Source of the DNA: Sulfuriferula sp.
Lineage (GTDB): Bacteria; Pseudomonadota; Gammaproteobacteria; Burkholderiales; Sulfuriferulaceae
Assembly: GCA_027311185.1 (NCBI GenBank)
Contig: DAICZK010000026.1
Location: 1-13,839 of the forward strand
Length of the DNA: 13,839 nucleotides
Direction of reading: 5' to 3'
Below, in pieces: positions 1 through 7,542 of this stretch. A model generated the notes under the pieces. The model had not been told where the DNA came from. It ran no database searches and worked only from the letters and a program-made list of their open reading frames with translations. The position numbers and the translations under genes are program-made. Every line of letters begins with the position of its first letter. Positions within the stretch are counted from its first letter, which is position 1.

Positions 1-1
1 A

Positions 2-67
2 TCCATTGCCGCCATACGTGAGGAGATCGCTGCGCATATCGAGCGCCTTCGCGCGAGCGCAGGTTAG
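2..67 (+). CDS. tmk: Probable thymidylate kinase, C-terminal end only
   Basis: An open frame enters from the left edge and encodes 21 residues (SIAAIREEIAAH, then IERLRASAG) before a TAG stop at 65-67. An amphipathic helix of this kind is typical of the C-terminus of thymidylate kinase (dTMP + ATP to dTDP), and tmk directly precedes holB in many proteobacteria. The call rests mainly on that gene order, because no catalytic motif lies inside the window. The stop is 10 bases before the holB ATG, as expected for one operon. Any other gene preceding holB could end like this. Confidence 0.55.
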   Translation, partial: SIAAIREEIAAHIERLRASAG

Positions 68-77
68 GGGCGCGAGG

Positions 78-1076
78 ATGCATCCCTATCCCTGGCTGAA
101 TCATAGCGCACAACAGTTACTCTCTTTGCGCAGTCATTTGCCGCACGCAATCCTGTTGCACGGGCCGGTCGGACTCGGGAAGCTCGCACTGGCGCAGGCG
201 TTCGTCAAATTGATGCTATGCGAAAATCGCGGCGGCGCGCTGGTTCAGGGATGCGGAACCTGCCCGTCCTGTCGTTGGCTGGCGGCGGGTCACCACCCGG
301 ATTTGCACTGGTTGCAGCCGACGGCTGCGGACGAGGGCGACGATGCGGTCGCCGAGAAAAAAAAACGTGAATTGATTACGGTCGAGCAGGTTCGGCAGGC
401 AATAGACTTTTTGCACTTGAGTTCGCATCGTAACGGTTTGCGCGTGGTGCTGCTGCAACCCGCTGAAGCGATGAATGCCGCGGCTGCCAACGCCCTGCTC
501 AAGACGCTGGAAGAGCCTCCGCAACAAGCGTTGCTGGTGTTGGTCAGCCATCAGGCATCGCGCTTGCTGCCGACGATTTTGAGCCGCTGCCACCAACTCA
601 GGGTGAATTTGCCTGAAACGGCCTCGGTTTTGTCGTGGCTGGCGGCCCAGGGAGTCGCCGACGGGGCGCTGTGCCTGGGGCTGGCGGGCGGTTCGCCGCT
701 GCTTGCCGCGACCCTGGCCAACGAAGATTATCAGGCGCGGCGCAGGGTATTATTGGCCGATCTGTCGGCTGCCGGGCAGACGCTGGTATTTGTGATAGCC
801 GAGCGTTATGCGAAATCGGCTGTTGCGGAATTCTCCCAACTGTTGCAATGGCTGCAACAGTGGGTCCACGATTTGCATTGCGTCAAAGCGGCGGGCCGCG
901 TACATTATCATCAGGATTTCAGCGAACAATTGCACAGTCTCGCGACGCGTGTTAAGTTGAATGCTTTGTTGCAGTTGCAGCAGCGCCTGGCGCGCGCGCG
1001 TAGCGTTGTCGGGCACCCGCTCAACATCCAGATGGAACTGGAAGATATATTGCTGGAATACGCTGGCATGTTTTAA
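78..1076 (+). CDS. holB: DNA polymerase III subunit delta'
   Basis: This 332-residue protein is the delta' subunit of the clamp loader, which helps open the beta clamp and load it on DNA. The start ATG at 78 gives the usual N-terminus (MHPYPWL) and has AGGGG 7 bases upstream; an earlier ATG at 6 would overlap the tmk end and add 24 unrelated residues. Visible features are a degenerate P-loop (GPVGLGK, residues 29-35, followed by Leu rather than Ser/Thr, in keeping with a subunit that is not an ATPase), a zinc-binding cysteine set (C48, C59, C62, C65), the LLKTLEEPP motif near 140-148 and the SRC motif at 169-171. Residues 94-96 are a Lys triplet encoded by nine consecutive A bases. It lies between tmk and pilZ, a common arrangement. 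Confidence 0.95.
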   Translation: MHPYPWLNHSAQQLLSLRSHLPHAILLHGPVGLGKLALAQAFVKLMLCENRGGALVQGCGTCPSCRWLAAGHHPDLHWLQPTAADEGDDAVAEKKKRELITVEQVRQAIDFLHLSSHRNGLRVVLLQPAEAMNAAAANALLKTLEEPPQQALLVLVSHQASRLLPTILSRCHQLRVNLPETASVLSWLAAQGVADGALCLGLAGGSPLLAATLANEDYQARRRVLLADLSAAGQTLVFVIAERYAKSAVAEFSQLLQWLQQWVHDLHCVKAAGRVHYHQDFSEQLHSLATRVKLNALLQLQQRLARARSVVGHPLNIQMELEDILLEYAGMF

Positions 1077-1087
1077 CTGTTTTAACC

Positions 1088-1096
1088 AAGGTGAGG
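1088..1096 (+). promoter_or_regulatory. Ribosome binding site that sets the pilZ start
   Basis: AAGGTGAGG lies just before the ATG at 1100. A GTG inside this stretch, at 1091, is in frame with pilZ but would be buried in the Shine-Dalgarno sequence, so the ATG at 1100 is the better start. Confidence 0.6.
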
Positions 1097-1099
1097 CAA

Positions 1100-1459
1100 A
1101 TGGGGTCTAGTCCTAACACGGTGCGGCCGGGAGTCTTGTCGCTGGCGATCAAGGAGAAATCGGCTTTGTTCGCGGCTTATATGCCCTTCGTCAAAGGCGG
1201 GGGGCTGTTCGTTCCGTCGACTAAAAACTATCAGCTGGGCGATGAAGTCTTCATGCTGCTCACCTTGCTCGACGATATCAATAAAATTCCGGTCGCGGGC
1301 AAGATCATCTGGATCACGCCGGTCGGTTGCCATGGCGGCAAGACGCCGGGCATAGGCGTGCAATTCGACAGTAATGAAAACGGCCTGTCCGCGCGCAACC
1401 GAATCGAGGGTTTGCTGGGTGGCGCACTCAAGGCGTTGCGTCCTACGCATACGATGTGA
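1100..1459 (+). CDS. pilZ: Type IV pilus assembly protein PilZ
   Basis: The product is a 119-residue single-domain PilZ protein. It closely resembles the founding PilZ of Pseudomonas, with shared blocks such as LSLAIKEKSALFAAYMPF, GGLFVP, YQLGDEVF, IPVAGKIIWITP, GIGVQF and the C-terminal RPTHTM. PilZ proper acts at the cytoplasmic side of the type IV pilus machine, through partners such as the ATPase PilB and FimX. It lacks the N-terminal RxxxR motif needed to bind cyclic di-GMP; none is visible here, so direct binding is not expected. The gene begins 23 bases after holB and ends 4 bases before tatD, inside the same operon. A GTG at 1091 is an alternative but less likely start. Confidence 0.95.
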   Translation: MGSSPNTVRPGVLSLAIKEKSALFAAYMPFVKGGGLFVPSTKNYQLGDEVFMLLTLLDDINKIPVAGKIIWITPVGCHGGKTPGIGVQFDSNENGLSARNRIEGLLGGALKALRPTHTM

Positions 1460-1463
1460 CCAC

Positions 1464-2237
1464 ATGTTCGTAGATTCCCATTGCCATCTCGATCTGCCCG
1501 GGTTGGTCGAACGCGAAGCGGAAGTTCTGGCCCGGATGCGGGATAGTCAGGTGACTCACGCGCTTTGCGTGAGTGTCAATCTGGAACGGTACCCGCAGGT
1601 GCTGGCGCTGGCACAACGCAATTCGCATATTTTCGCGTCGGTGGGCGTGCATCCTGATTACGAAAACATTGCGGAACCCGATGTTGATGGCCTGGTCGCG
1701 CTCGCAGCCGATCCGCATGTCGTTGCAATAGGCGAGACGGGTCTGGACTATTTCCGCTTGACCGGCGATCTGGACTGGCAGCGCGAGCGTTTCCGTACCC
1801 ATATCCGCGCCGCCCGTAGCGCCAACAAACCGCTGATCATCCATACGCGCGCCGCAGCGGAGGACACCTTGCGGATTATGCGCGAAGAAGGTGCGGATCA
1901 GGTCGGCGGCGTCATGCACTGTTTTACCGAGAGCTGGGCGGTGGCTGAAGCGGCTTTGGCGCTGAATTTCCATATTTCGTTGTCCGGCATCGTCACTTTC
2001 AAGAATTCCCATGAGATCAAGGCGCTCGCGAAAAACTTGCCGCTGGACCGGCTGCTCATAGAAACCGATTCGCCATACCTGGCGCCGGTACCGCACCGCG
2101 GAAAGACCAACGAGCCGGCGTGGGTCGCAGATGTCGCGGCGTGCATAGCGGAATTGCGCGGCATTTCGGTTGAAACCTTGGGGCAGGCGACAACGGCCAA
2201 TTTTTTTCGCCTGTTCCAGTCGGCCAGACCGGCATGA
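1464..2237 (+). CDS. TatD-family metal-dependent hydrolase (YcfH type)
   Basis: The product is a 257-residue TIM-barrel hydrolase of the TatD family, metal-dependent nucleases that remove 3' terminal nucleotides. The metal ligands are all visible: H6 and H8 in SHCHLD, E91 in GETGLDY, H127 in IIHTR, H152 in MHCFT and D202 in ETDSPYLAP. Length and motif order are normal. The ATG at 1464 gives the standard MFVDSHCHLD opening, and an upstream in-frame start at 1374 would lie inside pilZ. The ribosome site is weak, so translational coupling to pilZ, 4 bases upstream, is plausible. The stop overlaps the next start as ATGA. The pilZ-tatD pairing is common in gamma- and betaproteobacteria. Which paralogue it is (TatD, YcfH or YjjV) cannot be settled, though this location favours YcfH. 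Confidence 0.92.
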   Translation: MFVDSHCHLDLPGLVEREAEVLARMRDSQVTHALCVSVNLERYPQVLALAQRNSHIFASVGVHPDYENIAEPDVDGLVALAADPHVVAIGETGLDYFRLTGDLDWQRERFRTHIRAARSANKPLIIHTRAAAEDTLRIMREEGADQVGGVMHCFTESWAVAEAALALNFHISLSGIVTFKNSHEIKALAKNLPLDRLLIETDSPYLAPVPHRGKTNEPAWVADVAACIAELRGISVETLGQATTANFFRLFQSARPA

Positions 2238-2977
2238 ACGAGATATCGGTTGCTTTATGGCTGGCGGCAAAGCGTCTTTTTCACCCCAAAATCATCATGA
2301 TTCTTTTTTTGCCGGTACTGTTTGCGCTGGTTTTTTGGGGAGTATTGGGCTGGCTGTTCTGGGCGGACTGGCTGGCCGGTCTGAATGAATGGACCCGGCC
2401 GGCCGATTTGTTGCTCCAGCAATATGCGTTTGCCTGGCTTGCCGGCACCCTTGCGCTGATTTTGCTGGTATTGATCCTAGCGCCCCTGGCGGTAGTGACG
2501 GCCTTGTTGATTGCTGCCGCGATTGCCATGCCCATGATGGTCGATTTCGTAGCCCGGACGGATTTCCCCGATCTGGAACGCCGGTCGGGCGGGACTGCGC
2601 TAGCCGGGCTGTGGAATGCCCTGGTAGCGATCAGCATCTTTGCCGTGCTGTGGCTGCTGACTTTGCCGCTCTGGCTGGTCGGCGGGCTGGGTGCAGTGCT
2701 TTCCGTGCTGGCGCTTGCTTATTTGAATCAGCGTCTGTTTCGTTACGACGCGCTGTCGGCGCACGCCAGTCGGGCGGAATACGAGTTGCTGGTACGGCAG
2801 TCCCGTGGCAGTCTGTACGGCATAGGATTAATCGGCGCGACGTTGTACCTGGTGCCAATAGCGAATCTGGTTGCGCCGGTATATACTGGGCTGGCGTATA
2901 TTTATTTTACACTGGCGCGATTACGCGATTTGCGCCGATATTCCTGGGGAAATGAAAATGACAATGAAAATGTATAA
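2234..2977 (+). CDS. EI24 domain membrane protein (CysZ-like)
   Basis: This 247-residue polytopic inner-membrane protein has long hydrophobic stretches near residues 20-47, 67-103, 128-167 and 195-225, with a basic N-terminus (AAKRLFHP) and a polar C-terminus. The N-terminal AKRLFHPKIIMILFLPVL pattern and overall layout match the EI24 family, which includes the sulfate transporter CysZ. No substrate can be read from the sequence. The family assignment is recognition by eye. The start ATG overlaps the tatD stop (ATGA), which implies translational coupling. Its own 3' end overlaps the next gene, and the last residues (NENDNENV) come from an imperfect 12-base tandem repeat that supplies the ATGs of that gene. 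Confidence 0.8.
   Translation: MNEISVALWLAAKRLFHPKIIMILFLPVLFALVFWGVLGWLFWADWLAGLNEWTRPADLLLQQYAFAWLAGTLALILLVLILAPLAVVTALLIAAAIAMPMMVDFVARTDFPDLERRSGGTALAGLWNALVAISIFAVLWLLTLPLWLVGGLGAVLSVLALAYLNQRLFRYDALSAHASRAEYELLVRQSRGSLYGIGLIGATLYLVPIANLVAPVYTGLAYIYFTLARLRDLRRYSWGNENDNENV
2946..2950 (+). promoter_or_regulatory. Ribosome binding site choosing among four in-frame ATGs
   Basis: GGGGA ends 1 base before the ATG at 2952, 7 bases before that at 2958, 13 before that at 2964 and 19 before that at 2970. Spacing favours 2958 as the main start of the lipoprotein gene. Confidence 0.5.
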
Positions 2978-3509
2978 ATTTGTGTTTGCGTTGGTTTTGG
3001 CGGGGCTGTTGGCGGCATGCAGTTCGAATCCGTTTGTGCCCACCAAGGTGACCTTTACCAAATCGCAACTGCAAGCGGTACTGGACAAAAAATTCCCGGT
3101 AGAAAAGCATTACATGCAAATGCTCGATTTGACGGTGTCGAATCCGGTGGTGAGCTTGAGGCCTGAAAGCAATCGTATCGCGATCCGTTTCGATGTCGAG
3201 CTCACGATGGTGGGTTCGCGCCAGCCGGTTTATGGACAAATGGTTTTTGCCAGCGCACTGGTTTACGATGCGAAACGTCTGGCGATCGTCCTCAAGGACC
3301 CGGTGCTCGAAAAACAGGAAATTGTCGGCATTTCCAGTACCACCAATCAATTGCTGAGCGAGGCGTCGGCAGTCCTGATCAAGGAGAATCTGGAGGGCAG
3401 AAGCGTGCACAACTGTAAACCCGGTGACCTGGTATTTCTGGACATGCCGCTCAAGCCCAGGAACATAGAGGTGACTCAGGACGGCGTTGTGATGTATGTA
3501 GTCAGATGA
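2958..3509 (+). CDS. DUF1439 lipoprotein (YceB-like)
   Basis: The product is about 183 residues long. It begins with a short basic N-region, a hydrophobic helix and a lipobox (LLAAC followed by SSN), so it should be cut by signal peptidase II and anchored through the cysteine. Ser after Cys suggests sorting to the outer membrane. The mature part fits DUF1439, the family of E. coli YceB: an early FTKSQLQAVLDKKFP segment, alternating beta strands and a helical middle. Molecular function is unknown. The start overlaps the EI24 gene by 20 bases. ATGs at 2952, 2958, 2964 and 2970 are all in frame; 2958 is chosen on ribosome-site spacing. A hairpin terminator follows the stop. Confidence 0.82.
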   Translation: MTMKMYKFVFALVLAGLLAACSSNPFVPTKVTFTKSQLQAVLDKKFPVEKHYMQMLDLTVSNPVVSLRPESNRIAIRFDVELTMVGSRQPVYGQMVFASALVYDAKRLAIVLKDPVLEKQEIVGISSTTNQLLSEASAVLIKENLEGRSVHNCKPGDLVFLDMPLKPRNIEVTQDGVVMYVVR

Positions 3510-3515
3510 TCAATT

Positions 3516-3542
3516 AGGCCCGGGCGACCGATGTCCGGGCCT
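3516..3542 (+). terminator. Hairpin terminator after the tmk-to-lipoprotein operon
   Basis: AGGCCCGG at 3516-3523 pairs perfectly with CCGGGCCT at 3535-3542 around an 11-base loop, starting 6 bases after the stop codon. The tail (TGGTTC) is only weakly T-rich, so termination may be partial or aided by Rho. It could also act on transcripts arriving from dnaJ. Confidence 0.6.
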
Positions 3543-3577
3543 TGGTTCAGGTTGCGGCAGTTGTATGCCGTTGCGTC

Positions 3578-3630
3578 GGAGCGGGCTCGCCCGCTATAAA
3601 TGCCGCCGAATCGCGGGCAAGTCCGCTCCT
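3578..3630. repeat. Inverted pair of REP-like elements (BIME-like)
   Basis: GGAGCGGGCTCGCCCGC at 3578-3594 faces GCGGGCAAGTCCGCTCC at 3613-3629 across an 18-base spacer. The arms are complementary except for two G-T wobble positions. Each arm is itself a short hairpin (GCGGGC/GCCCGC type). The GTAGGAGCGG...CCCGC form, read on the minus strand, matches the REP family widespread in Pseudomonas and other proteobacteria. It sits between convergent genes, the usual place for such elements, and may stabilise the 3' ends of the dnaJ and lipoprotein messages. Confidence 0.75.
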
Positions 3631-3671
3631 ACGAATTGCGTGTCGTGAAATTTGAATAAATCAGCGCTTCC

Positions 3672-4778
3672 CTAACCGAAAAATGCTTTTACCTTATCCA
3701 TAAAGGATCTGGCTTTCGGGCTATGGCGCGCGTCGTCGGCGAGGTTGATGTCTTCGAGCTCACGTAGTAAATCCTTTTGCCGTTCGGTAAGCTTTACCGG
3801 CGTTTCTATCACCACGTGGCACATCAGATCTCCAGGAGCATTGGTGCGTACGCCTTGTATGCCTTTGCTGCGCAGGCGAAATATTTTCCCGGTCTGGGTT
3901 TCAGGCGGGATTTTGATTTTCGCGTGACCGTCTAATGTAGGGATTTCTATTTCCCCGCCGAGCGCCGCGGTGCTGAAACTGATAGGCATTTCGCAGTGCA
4001 GATCGTTGTGGTCGCGTTGAAATACCGCGTGGGATTTGAGATGGATGACGACATACAGGTCGCCACTCGGACCATTGTTGACGCCGAGTTCGCCCTCGCC
4101 CGACAATCGTATGCGGTCGCCATTGTCGACGCCCGATGGTATCCGCACCGACAGCGTTTTGTGGCGTTTTACCCGCCCTGCGCCGAAACACTCGGTGCAG
4201 GGCGTGGGGATGATTTTACCGGTGCCGTGGCATTTCGGACAGGTTTGTTGCAAAGAAAAGAAGCCTTGCTGCATGCGTACCTGTCCGTGACCGCCGCAGG
4301 TCGTGCAGGTAATGGGTTCGGTACCCGGTTTCGCGCCGGAACCGTGACACGTCTCACATTCTTCCTGAGTCGGAATCCTGATTTTGGTTTCCGTGCCGCG
4401 AGCCGCCTCTTCCAAAGTGATTTCGAGGTTGTACTGTAGATCGGCGCCACGATAAACGTTGGAACGGCTGCGGCCGCCGCCGAATATGTCGCCGAATATA
4501 TCGCCGAAAGCGTCCGAGAATCCACCAGCGCCGCCGCCCATCCCGGCACCTTGCTCGACGCCGGCGTGACCGTATTGATCGTAGGCCGCACGTTTCTGGC
4601 CGTCGGTCAGAGTCTCGTAGGCCTCCTTGGCTTCCTTGAATGTTTCTTCGGCTTTGGGGTTGTCCGGATTGCGGTCAGGGTGGTGTTTCATCGCCAGGCG
4701 ACGATAAGCTTTTTTCAGCTCTTCCTCACTGGCGTCACGATTGACGCCCAGTACTTCATAATAATCGCGTTTGGGCAT
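3672..4778 (-). CDS. dnaJ: Co-chaperone DnaJ (Hsp40)
   Basis: This 368-residue type I DnaJ delivers unfolded proteins to DnaK and stimulates its ATPase. The domain order is complete: J domain at residues 1-70 with HPD at 33-35, a Gly/Phe-rich linker at about 72-103 with repeated FGDIFG, and the zinc-binding region with four CxxCxGxG-type repeats (C141/C144, C158/C161, C180/C183, C194/C197). The C-terminal substrate-binding and dimerisation domains follow. Some repeats vary slightly (CGGHG, CFGAG), within family range. It follows dnaK by 99 bases that include a hairpin terminator, so it is probably expressed by partial read-through or a local promoter I could not identify. The ribosome site before the ATG at 4778 is weak. 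Confidence 0.97.
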   Translation of the reverse strand: MPKRDYYEVLGVNRDASEEELKKAYRRLAMKHHPDRNPDNPKAEETFKEAKEAYETLTDGQKRAAYDQYGHAGVEQGAGMGGGAGGFSDAFGDIFGDIFGGGRSRSNVYRGADLQYNLEITLEEAARGTETKIRIPTQEECETCHGSGAKPGTEPITCTTCGGHGQVRMQQGFFSLQQTCPKCHGTGKIIPTPCTECFGAGRVKRHKTLSVRIPSGVDNGDRIRLSGEGELGVNNGPSGDLYVVIHLKSHAVFQRDHNDLHCEMPISFSTAALGGEIEIPTLDGHAKIKIPPETQTGKIFRLRSKGIQGVRTNAPGDLMCHVVIETPVKLTERQKDLLRELEDINLADDARHSPKARSFMDKVKAFFG

Positions 4779-4821
4779 GATTTTCGGTTGTAAAAAATAC
4801 GGGTGTTAAATTAAGGGCTCG

Positions 4822-4868
4822 TTCAATAAACAAGGGTAACCATACCTCCGGTTACCCCCGTTTTATTG
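4822..4868 (-). terminator. Terminator hairpin between dnaK and dnaJ
   Basis: GGGTAACC at 4834-4841 and GGTTACCC at 4850-4857 form a perfect 8-base stem with an 8-base loop. Outside it, AATAAAC-type and GTTTTATT-type flanks extend the pairing with wobbles and one bulge. Read on the minus strand, the stem is followed by TTGTTTATT, a U-rich tail, 20 bases or so after the dnaK stop. The near symmetry of the flanks means it could work in both directions. It probably lowers dnaJ expression relative to dnaK. Confidence 0.75.
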
Positions 4869-4877
4869 CGACGCGGC

Positions 4878-6791
4878 TTACTTTTTCTCTTTGACTTCCT
4901 CAAACTCGGCGTCGACGACATCTTCGTCCGTTTTGTTCCCGGCGTGTCCGGCTGATTCCCCAGCATCGGGCGCTGCGCTCGCGTGGCTTTGTTCCGCCAT
5001 TTTGAGCGTGGCTTCGTTCAAGGCTTGTGACTTGGCTTCGATTCTGGCCTTGTCGTTGTCCTTGATGGCGTCTTCGGCTTCTTTGATTGCCGTTTCTACC
5101 CTGGCCTTGTCTCCTGCGTTTACTTTATCGCCGTGTTCAGCCAACGATTTTTTGGCCGAATGGATCAGGTTGTCGCAATGGTTGCGCGCTTCCACCAGTT
5201 CGCGTGTGATCCGGTCGTCCTCGGCATGCGCTTCGGCGTCCTGCACCATTTTCTTGATTTCGGCTTCGGACAAACCCGAACTGGCCTGGATCTTGATTTT
5301 GTTTTCCTTGCCCGTCGCCTTGTCTTTGGCAGACACATGCAATATGCCGTTGGCGTCGATATCGAAAGTTACCTCGATCTGCGGCATGCCACGCGGAGCC
5401 GGCGGAATGTCGGACAGATTGAACTGCCCCAGACTTTTGTTGCCGGAGGCGATTTCGCGCTCACCCTGCAGGACATGGATGGTAACTGCATTCTGATTGT
5501 CGTCGGCCGTCGAGAAAACCTGGCTGGCCTTGGTCGGAATGGTGGTGTTCTTCTGGATCAGTTTGGTCATCACGCCGCCCATGGTTTCGATTCCCAGAGA
5601 CAGGGGCGTTACGTCGAGCAGCAGCACGTCCTTGACTTCGCCTTGCAATACCCAGCCCTGGATCGAGGCGCCCACCGCGACGGCTTCGTCGGGATTGACG
5701 TCGCGCCTAGGTTCCTTACCGAAGAATTCCTTGACCTTTTCCTGCACTTTCGGCATGCGGGTCATCCCGCCAACGAGAATCACGTCGCTGATGTCAGAGA
5801 CGCTGACCCCGGCGTCCTTGATTGCCAGTTTGCAAGGAGCGATGGTGCGCTCGATGAGTTCTTCGACCAGGCTCTCGAATTTGGCGCGCGTGATTTTGAC
5901 CGCCAGATGCTTGGGACCGCTGGCGTCAGCTGTGATGTAAGGCAGGTTGACTTCGGTCTGCTGCGCCGACGACAGCTCTATTTTGGCTTTTTCTGCCGCT
6001 TCCTTGAGGCGTTGCAGCGCCAGCATGTCGTTGCGCAGATCAATCCCTTGTTCTTTCTTGAATTCGTCGGCCAGGTAGTCGATGACGCGCTGGTCGAAGT
6101 CTTCGCCGCCGAGGAAGGTGTCGCCATTGGTGGACATGACTTCAAACTGGTGTTCGCCTTCGATTTCAGCGATGTCGATGATGGAGATGTCGAACGTGCC
6201 GCCGCCCAGATCGTAGACGGCGATTTTGCGGTCGCCTTCCTTTTTGTCCATGCCGAAAGCCAGCGCTGCCGCCGTAGGTTCGTTGATAATGCGCTTGACA
6301 TCCAGACCGGCGATACGACCGGCGTCTTTGGTAGCCTGGCGCTGGCTGTCGTTAAAATAAGCGGGAACAGTGATGACTGCTTCGGTCACGGGTTCGCCCA
6401 GATAATCTTCCGCAGTTTTTTTCATCTTCATCAATACTTGCGCCGAGACCTCGGGAGCAGACATTTTTTTGCCGCGTACTTCTACCCAGGCGTCGCCATT
6501 GTCCGCTTTGACAATTTTGTAGGGCATGAGGTTGATGTCTTTTTGCACTTCTTTTTCCTCGAAGCGGCGACCAATCAGGCGTTTGACCGCAAACAAGGTG
6601 TTTTTCGGATTGGTGACGGCCTGACGCTTGGCGGCAGCACCGACCAGTACTTCTCCGTCTTCGGCATACGCAACGATCGAAGGAGTGGTGCGCGCACCTT
6701 CAGCATTTTCGATGACCTTGGCCGTCCCGTTTTCCATCACGGAAACGCAGGAGTTGGTTGTGCCTAAGTCGATGCCAATGATTTTTCCCAT
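4878..6791 (-). CDS. dnaK: Molecular chaperone DnaK (Hsp70)
   Basis: This 637-residue Hsp70 is nearly the length of E. coli DnaK (638). It binds exposed hydrophobic segments in an ATP-controlled cycle with DnaJ and GrpE in the cytoplasm. The nucleotide-binding domain shows the [10 protein letters not shown] opening, [22 protein letters not shown] and the [10 protein letters not shown] phosphate/adenosine motifs. The inter-domain linker [15 protein letters not shown] leads into the substrate-binding domain, then an alpha-helical lid and an acidic tail ending EEVKEKK, the conserved C-terminal motif. AGGGA lies 7 bases before the ATG at 6791. Upstream lies a possible second heat-shock promoter in the grpE-dnaK gap. 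A 544-codon open frame on the opposite strand is a codon-bias shadow. Confidence 0.99.
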   Translation of the reverse strand: MGKIIGIDLGTTNSCVSVMENGTAKVIENAEGARTTPSIVAYAEDGEVLVGAAAKRQAVTNPKNTLFAVKRLIGRRFEEKEVQKDINLMPYKIVKADNGDAWVEVRGKKMSAPEVSAQVLMKMKKTAEDYLGEPVTEAVITVPAYFNDSQRQATKDAGRIAGLDVKRIINEPTAAALAFGMDKKEGDRKIAVYDLGGGTFDISIIDIAEIEGEHQFEVMSTNGDTFLGGEDFDQRVIDYLADEFKKEQGIDLRNDMLALQRLKEAAEKAKIELSSAQQTEVNLPYITADASGPKHLAVKITRAKFESLVEELIERTIAPCKLAIKDAGVSVSDISDVILVGGMTRMPKVQEKVKEFFGKEPRRDVNPDEAVAVGASIQGWVLQGEVKDVLLLDVTPLSLGIETMGGVMTKLIQKNTTIPTKASQVFSTADDNQNAVTIHVLQGEREIASGNKSLGQFNLSDIPPAPRGMPQIEVTFDIDANGILHVSAKDKATGKENKIKIQASSGLSEAEIKKMVQDAEAHAEDDRITRELVEARNHCDNLIHSAKKSLAEHGDKVNAGDKARVETAIKEAEDAIKDNDKARIEAKSQALNEATLKMAEQSHASAAPDAGESAGHAGNKTDEDVVDAEFEEVKEKK

Positions 6792-6830
6792 AATTTTTCC
6801 CTTGTATCAAGTGTTTAAGTTATAACGCAT

Positions 6831-6856
6831 ATATGGCCCGATTCTTGTATTTCAAG
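6831..6856 (-). promoter_or_regulatory. Possible second sigma-32 promoter, before dnaK
   Basis: On the minus strand, CTTGAAA (6850-6856) is a perfect -35 element. About 11 bases on, GGCCATAT (6831-6838) matches 6 of 8 positions of the CCCCATnT -10 consensus. The ATG of dnaK is 40 bases further. The -35 is identical to that of the grpE promoter, but the -10 is weaker, and the spacing is short if this register is right. Confidence 0.45.
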
Positions 6857-6866
6857 ATGCGCCGTA

Positions 6867-7394
6867 TTATTTCGCCTTGGAGACGGTGACCAGCGCCGGC
6901 CGTATGATGCGGTCATGCAGTTGATAGCCTTTTTGCAGGACGGCGACCACGGTATTGGTTTCGGCGTCGCTCTCTATCATGCTGATGGCCTGGTGTTTGT
7001 GCGGATCGAATTTTTCTCCGGCGGGAGTGATTTCATTGATGCTGGCTTTTTCGAACGCCGTTGCGAGCTGTTTTAGCGTCAGATCCACTCCGCTCCTGAG
7101 ATTTTCGATGCTTGCGGCTTCGGTGTTGAGCGCGGCTTCCAGGCTGTCCTTGACCGCCAGCAACTCGGTGGCGAATGTCTCTATGGCGAATTTGTGCGCA
7201 CTGGCGATGTCGATCTGGGCGCGTTTGCGGATATTGTCGGATTCAGCCTTGGCCCGTAACCAGGCATCGTGATGTTCCTGCGCAAGCAGTTCGGCCTGTT
7301 TGAGCGATTGCGCGAGGCTGGAGCTGGATTCCAATTCTGCCTCAGGCGCGGTGTCTAGGTTTTCTGGTTCCTGATTGCTGGTTTCTGTCGCCAT
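6867..7394 (-). CDS. grpE: Nucleotide exchange factor GrpE
   Basis: This 175-residue GrpE dimer subunit releases ADP from DnaK. An acidic, low-complexity N-terminus (residues 1-35) is followed by a long coiled coil (about 35-90, including [18 protein letters not shown]), a helical segment and the beta-wing domain. That domain contains [35 protein letters not shown] and the C-terminus. Length is normal for a short proteobacterial GrpE. AAGGAG at 7401-7406 lies 6 bases before the ATG. It is the first gene of grpE-dnaK-dnaJ, with a strong sigma-32 promoter upstream and a 75-base gap to dnaK. No CIRCE inverted repeat (TTAGCACTC/GAGTGCTAA) is present, so HrcA control is not supported. Confidence 0.97.
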   Translation of the reverse strand: MATETSNQEPENLDTAPEAELESSSSLAQSLKQAELLAQEHHDAWLRAKAESDNIRKRAQIDIASAHKFAIETFATELLAVKDSLEAALNTEAASIENLRSGVDLTLKQLATAFEKASINEITPAGEKFDPHKHQAISMIESDAETNTVVAVLQKGYQLHDRIIRPALVTVSKAK

Positions 7395-7423
7395 TGCGAA
7401 CTCCTTCGGTGAAATTTTTTAAA

Positions 7424-7451
7424 AGATGGGGATGGGTCCCGGCATTTCAAG
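7424..7451 (-). promoter_or_regulatory. Sigma-32 heat-shock promoter of grpE-dnaK-dnaJ
   Basis: On the minus strand, CTTGAAA (7445-7451) and CCCCATCT (7424-7431) are separated by 13 bases. Both boxes match the E. coli RpoH consensus (CTTGAAA, 11-15 bases, CCCCATnT) at every defined position. The expected start of transcription is about 7416-7418, leaving a leader of roughly 20-25 bases before the grpE ATG, with AAGGAG inside it. Confidence 0.88.
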
Positions 7452-7501
7452 GCGCGCGACTAATATTTTTTGCCGCGCCTTTATCTCGGCTCCGAAAGGC
7501 G
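7449..7501. repeat. Three-arm inverted repeats between grpE and the oxygenase gene
   Basis: AAGGCGCG at 7449-7456 is the reverse complement of CGCGCCTT at 7474-7481. The overlapping CGCCTTT at 7476-7482 is also the reverse complement of AAAGGCG at 7495-7501. The middle arm can therefore pair with either outer arm but not both. The left arm overlaps the -35 box of the grpE promoter. Seen from the plus strand, the set lies 40-95 bases before the oxygenase start. No convincing sigma-70 promoter for that gene was found in this gap. Confidence 0.55.
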
Positions 7502-7542
7502 TTAGACTGAGCGTTTGCTGATTTAAGGTTAGGTTGTCCGGA

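Noticed and set aside
1100..1459. Cyclic di-GMP binding by the PilZ protein
   Set aside because: The RxxxR motif required by binding PilZ domains is absent, as in the original Pseudomonas PilZ.
1443..2270. 275-codon open frame on the minus strand opposite tatD
   Set aside because: Overlaps a gene with complete catalytic motifs; the antisense product is Arg/Gln/His-rich, as expected of a shadow.
5133..6767. 544-codon open frame on the plus strand opposite dnaK
   Set aside because: It mirrors dnaK codon by codon. Long antisense frames over dnaK are a well-known effect of its codon use. It has no ribosome site or family resemblance.
7395..7542. CIRCE operator for HrcA upstream of grpE
   Set aside because: No TTAGCACTC-N9-GAGTGCTAA or close variant is present; the inverted repeats there have a different sequence.
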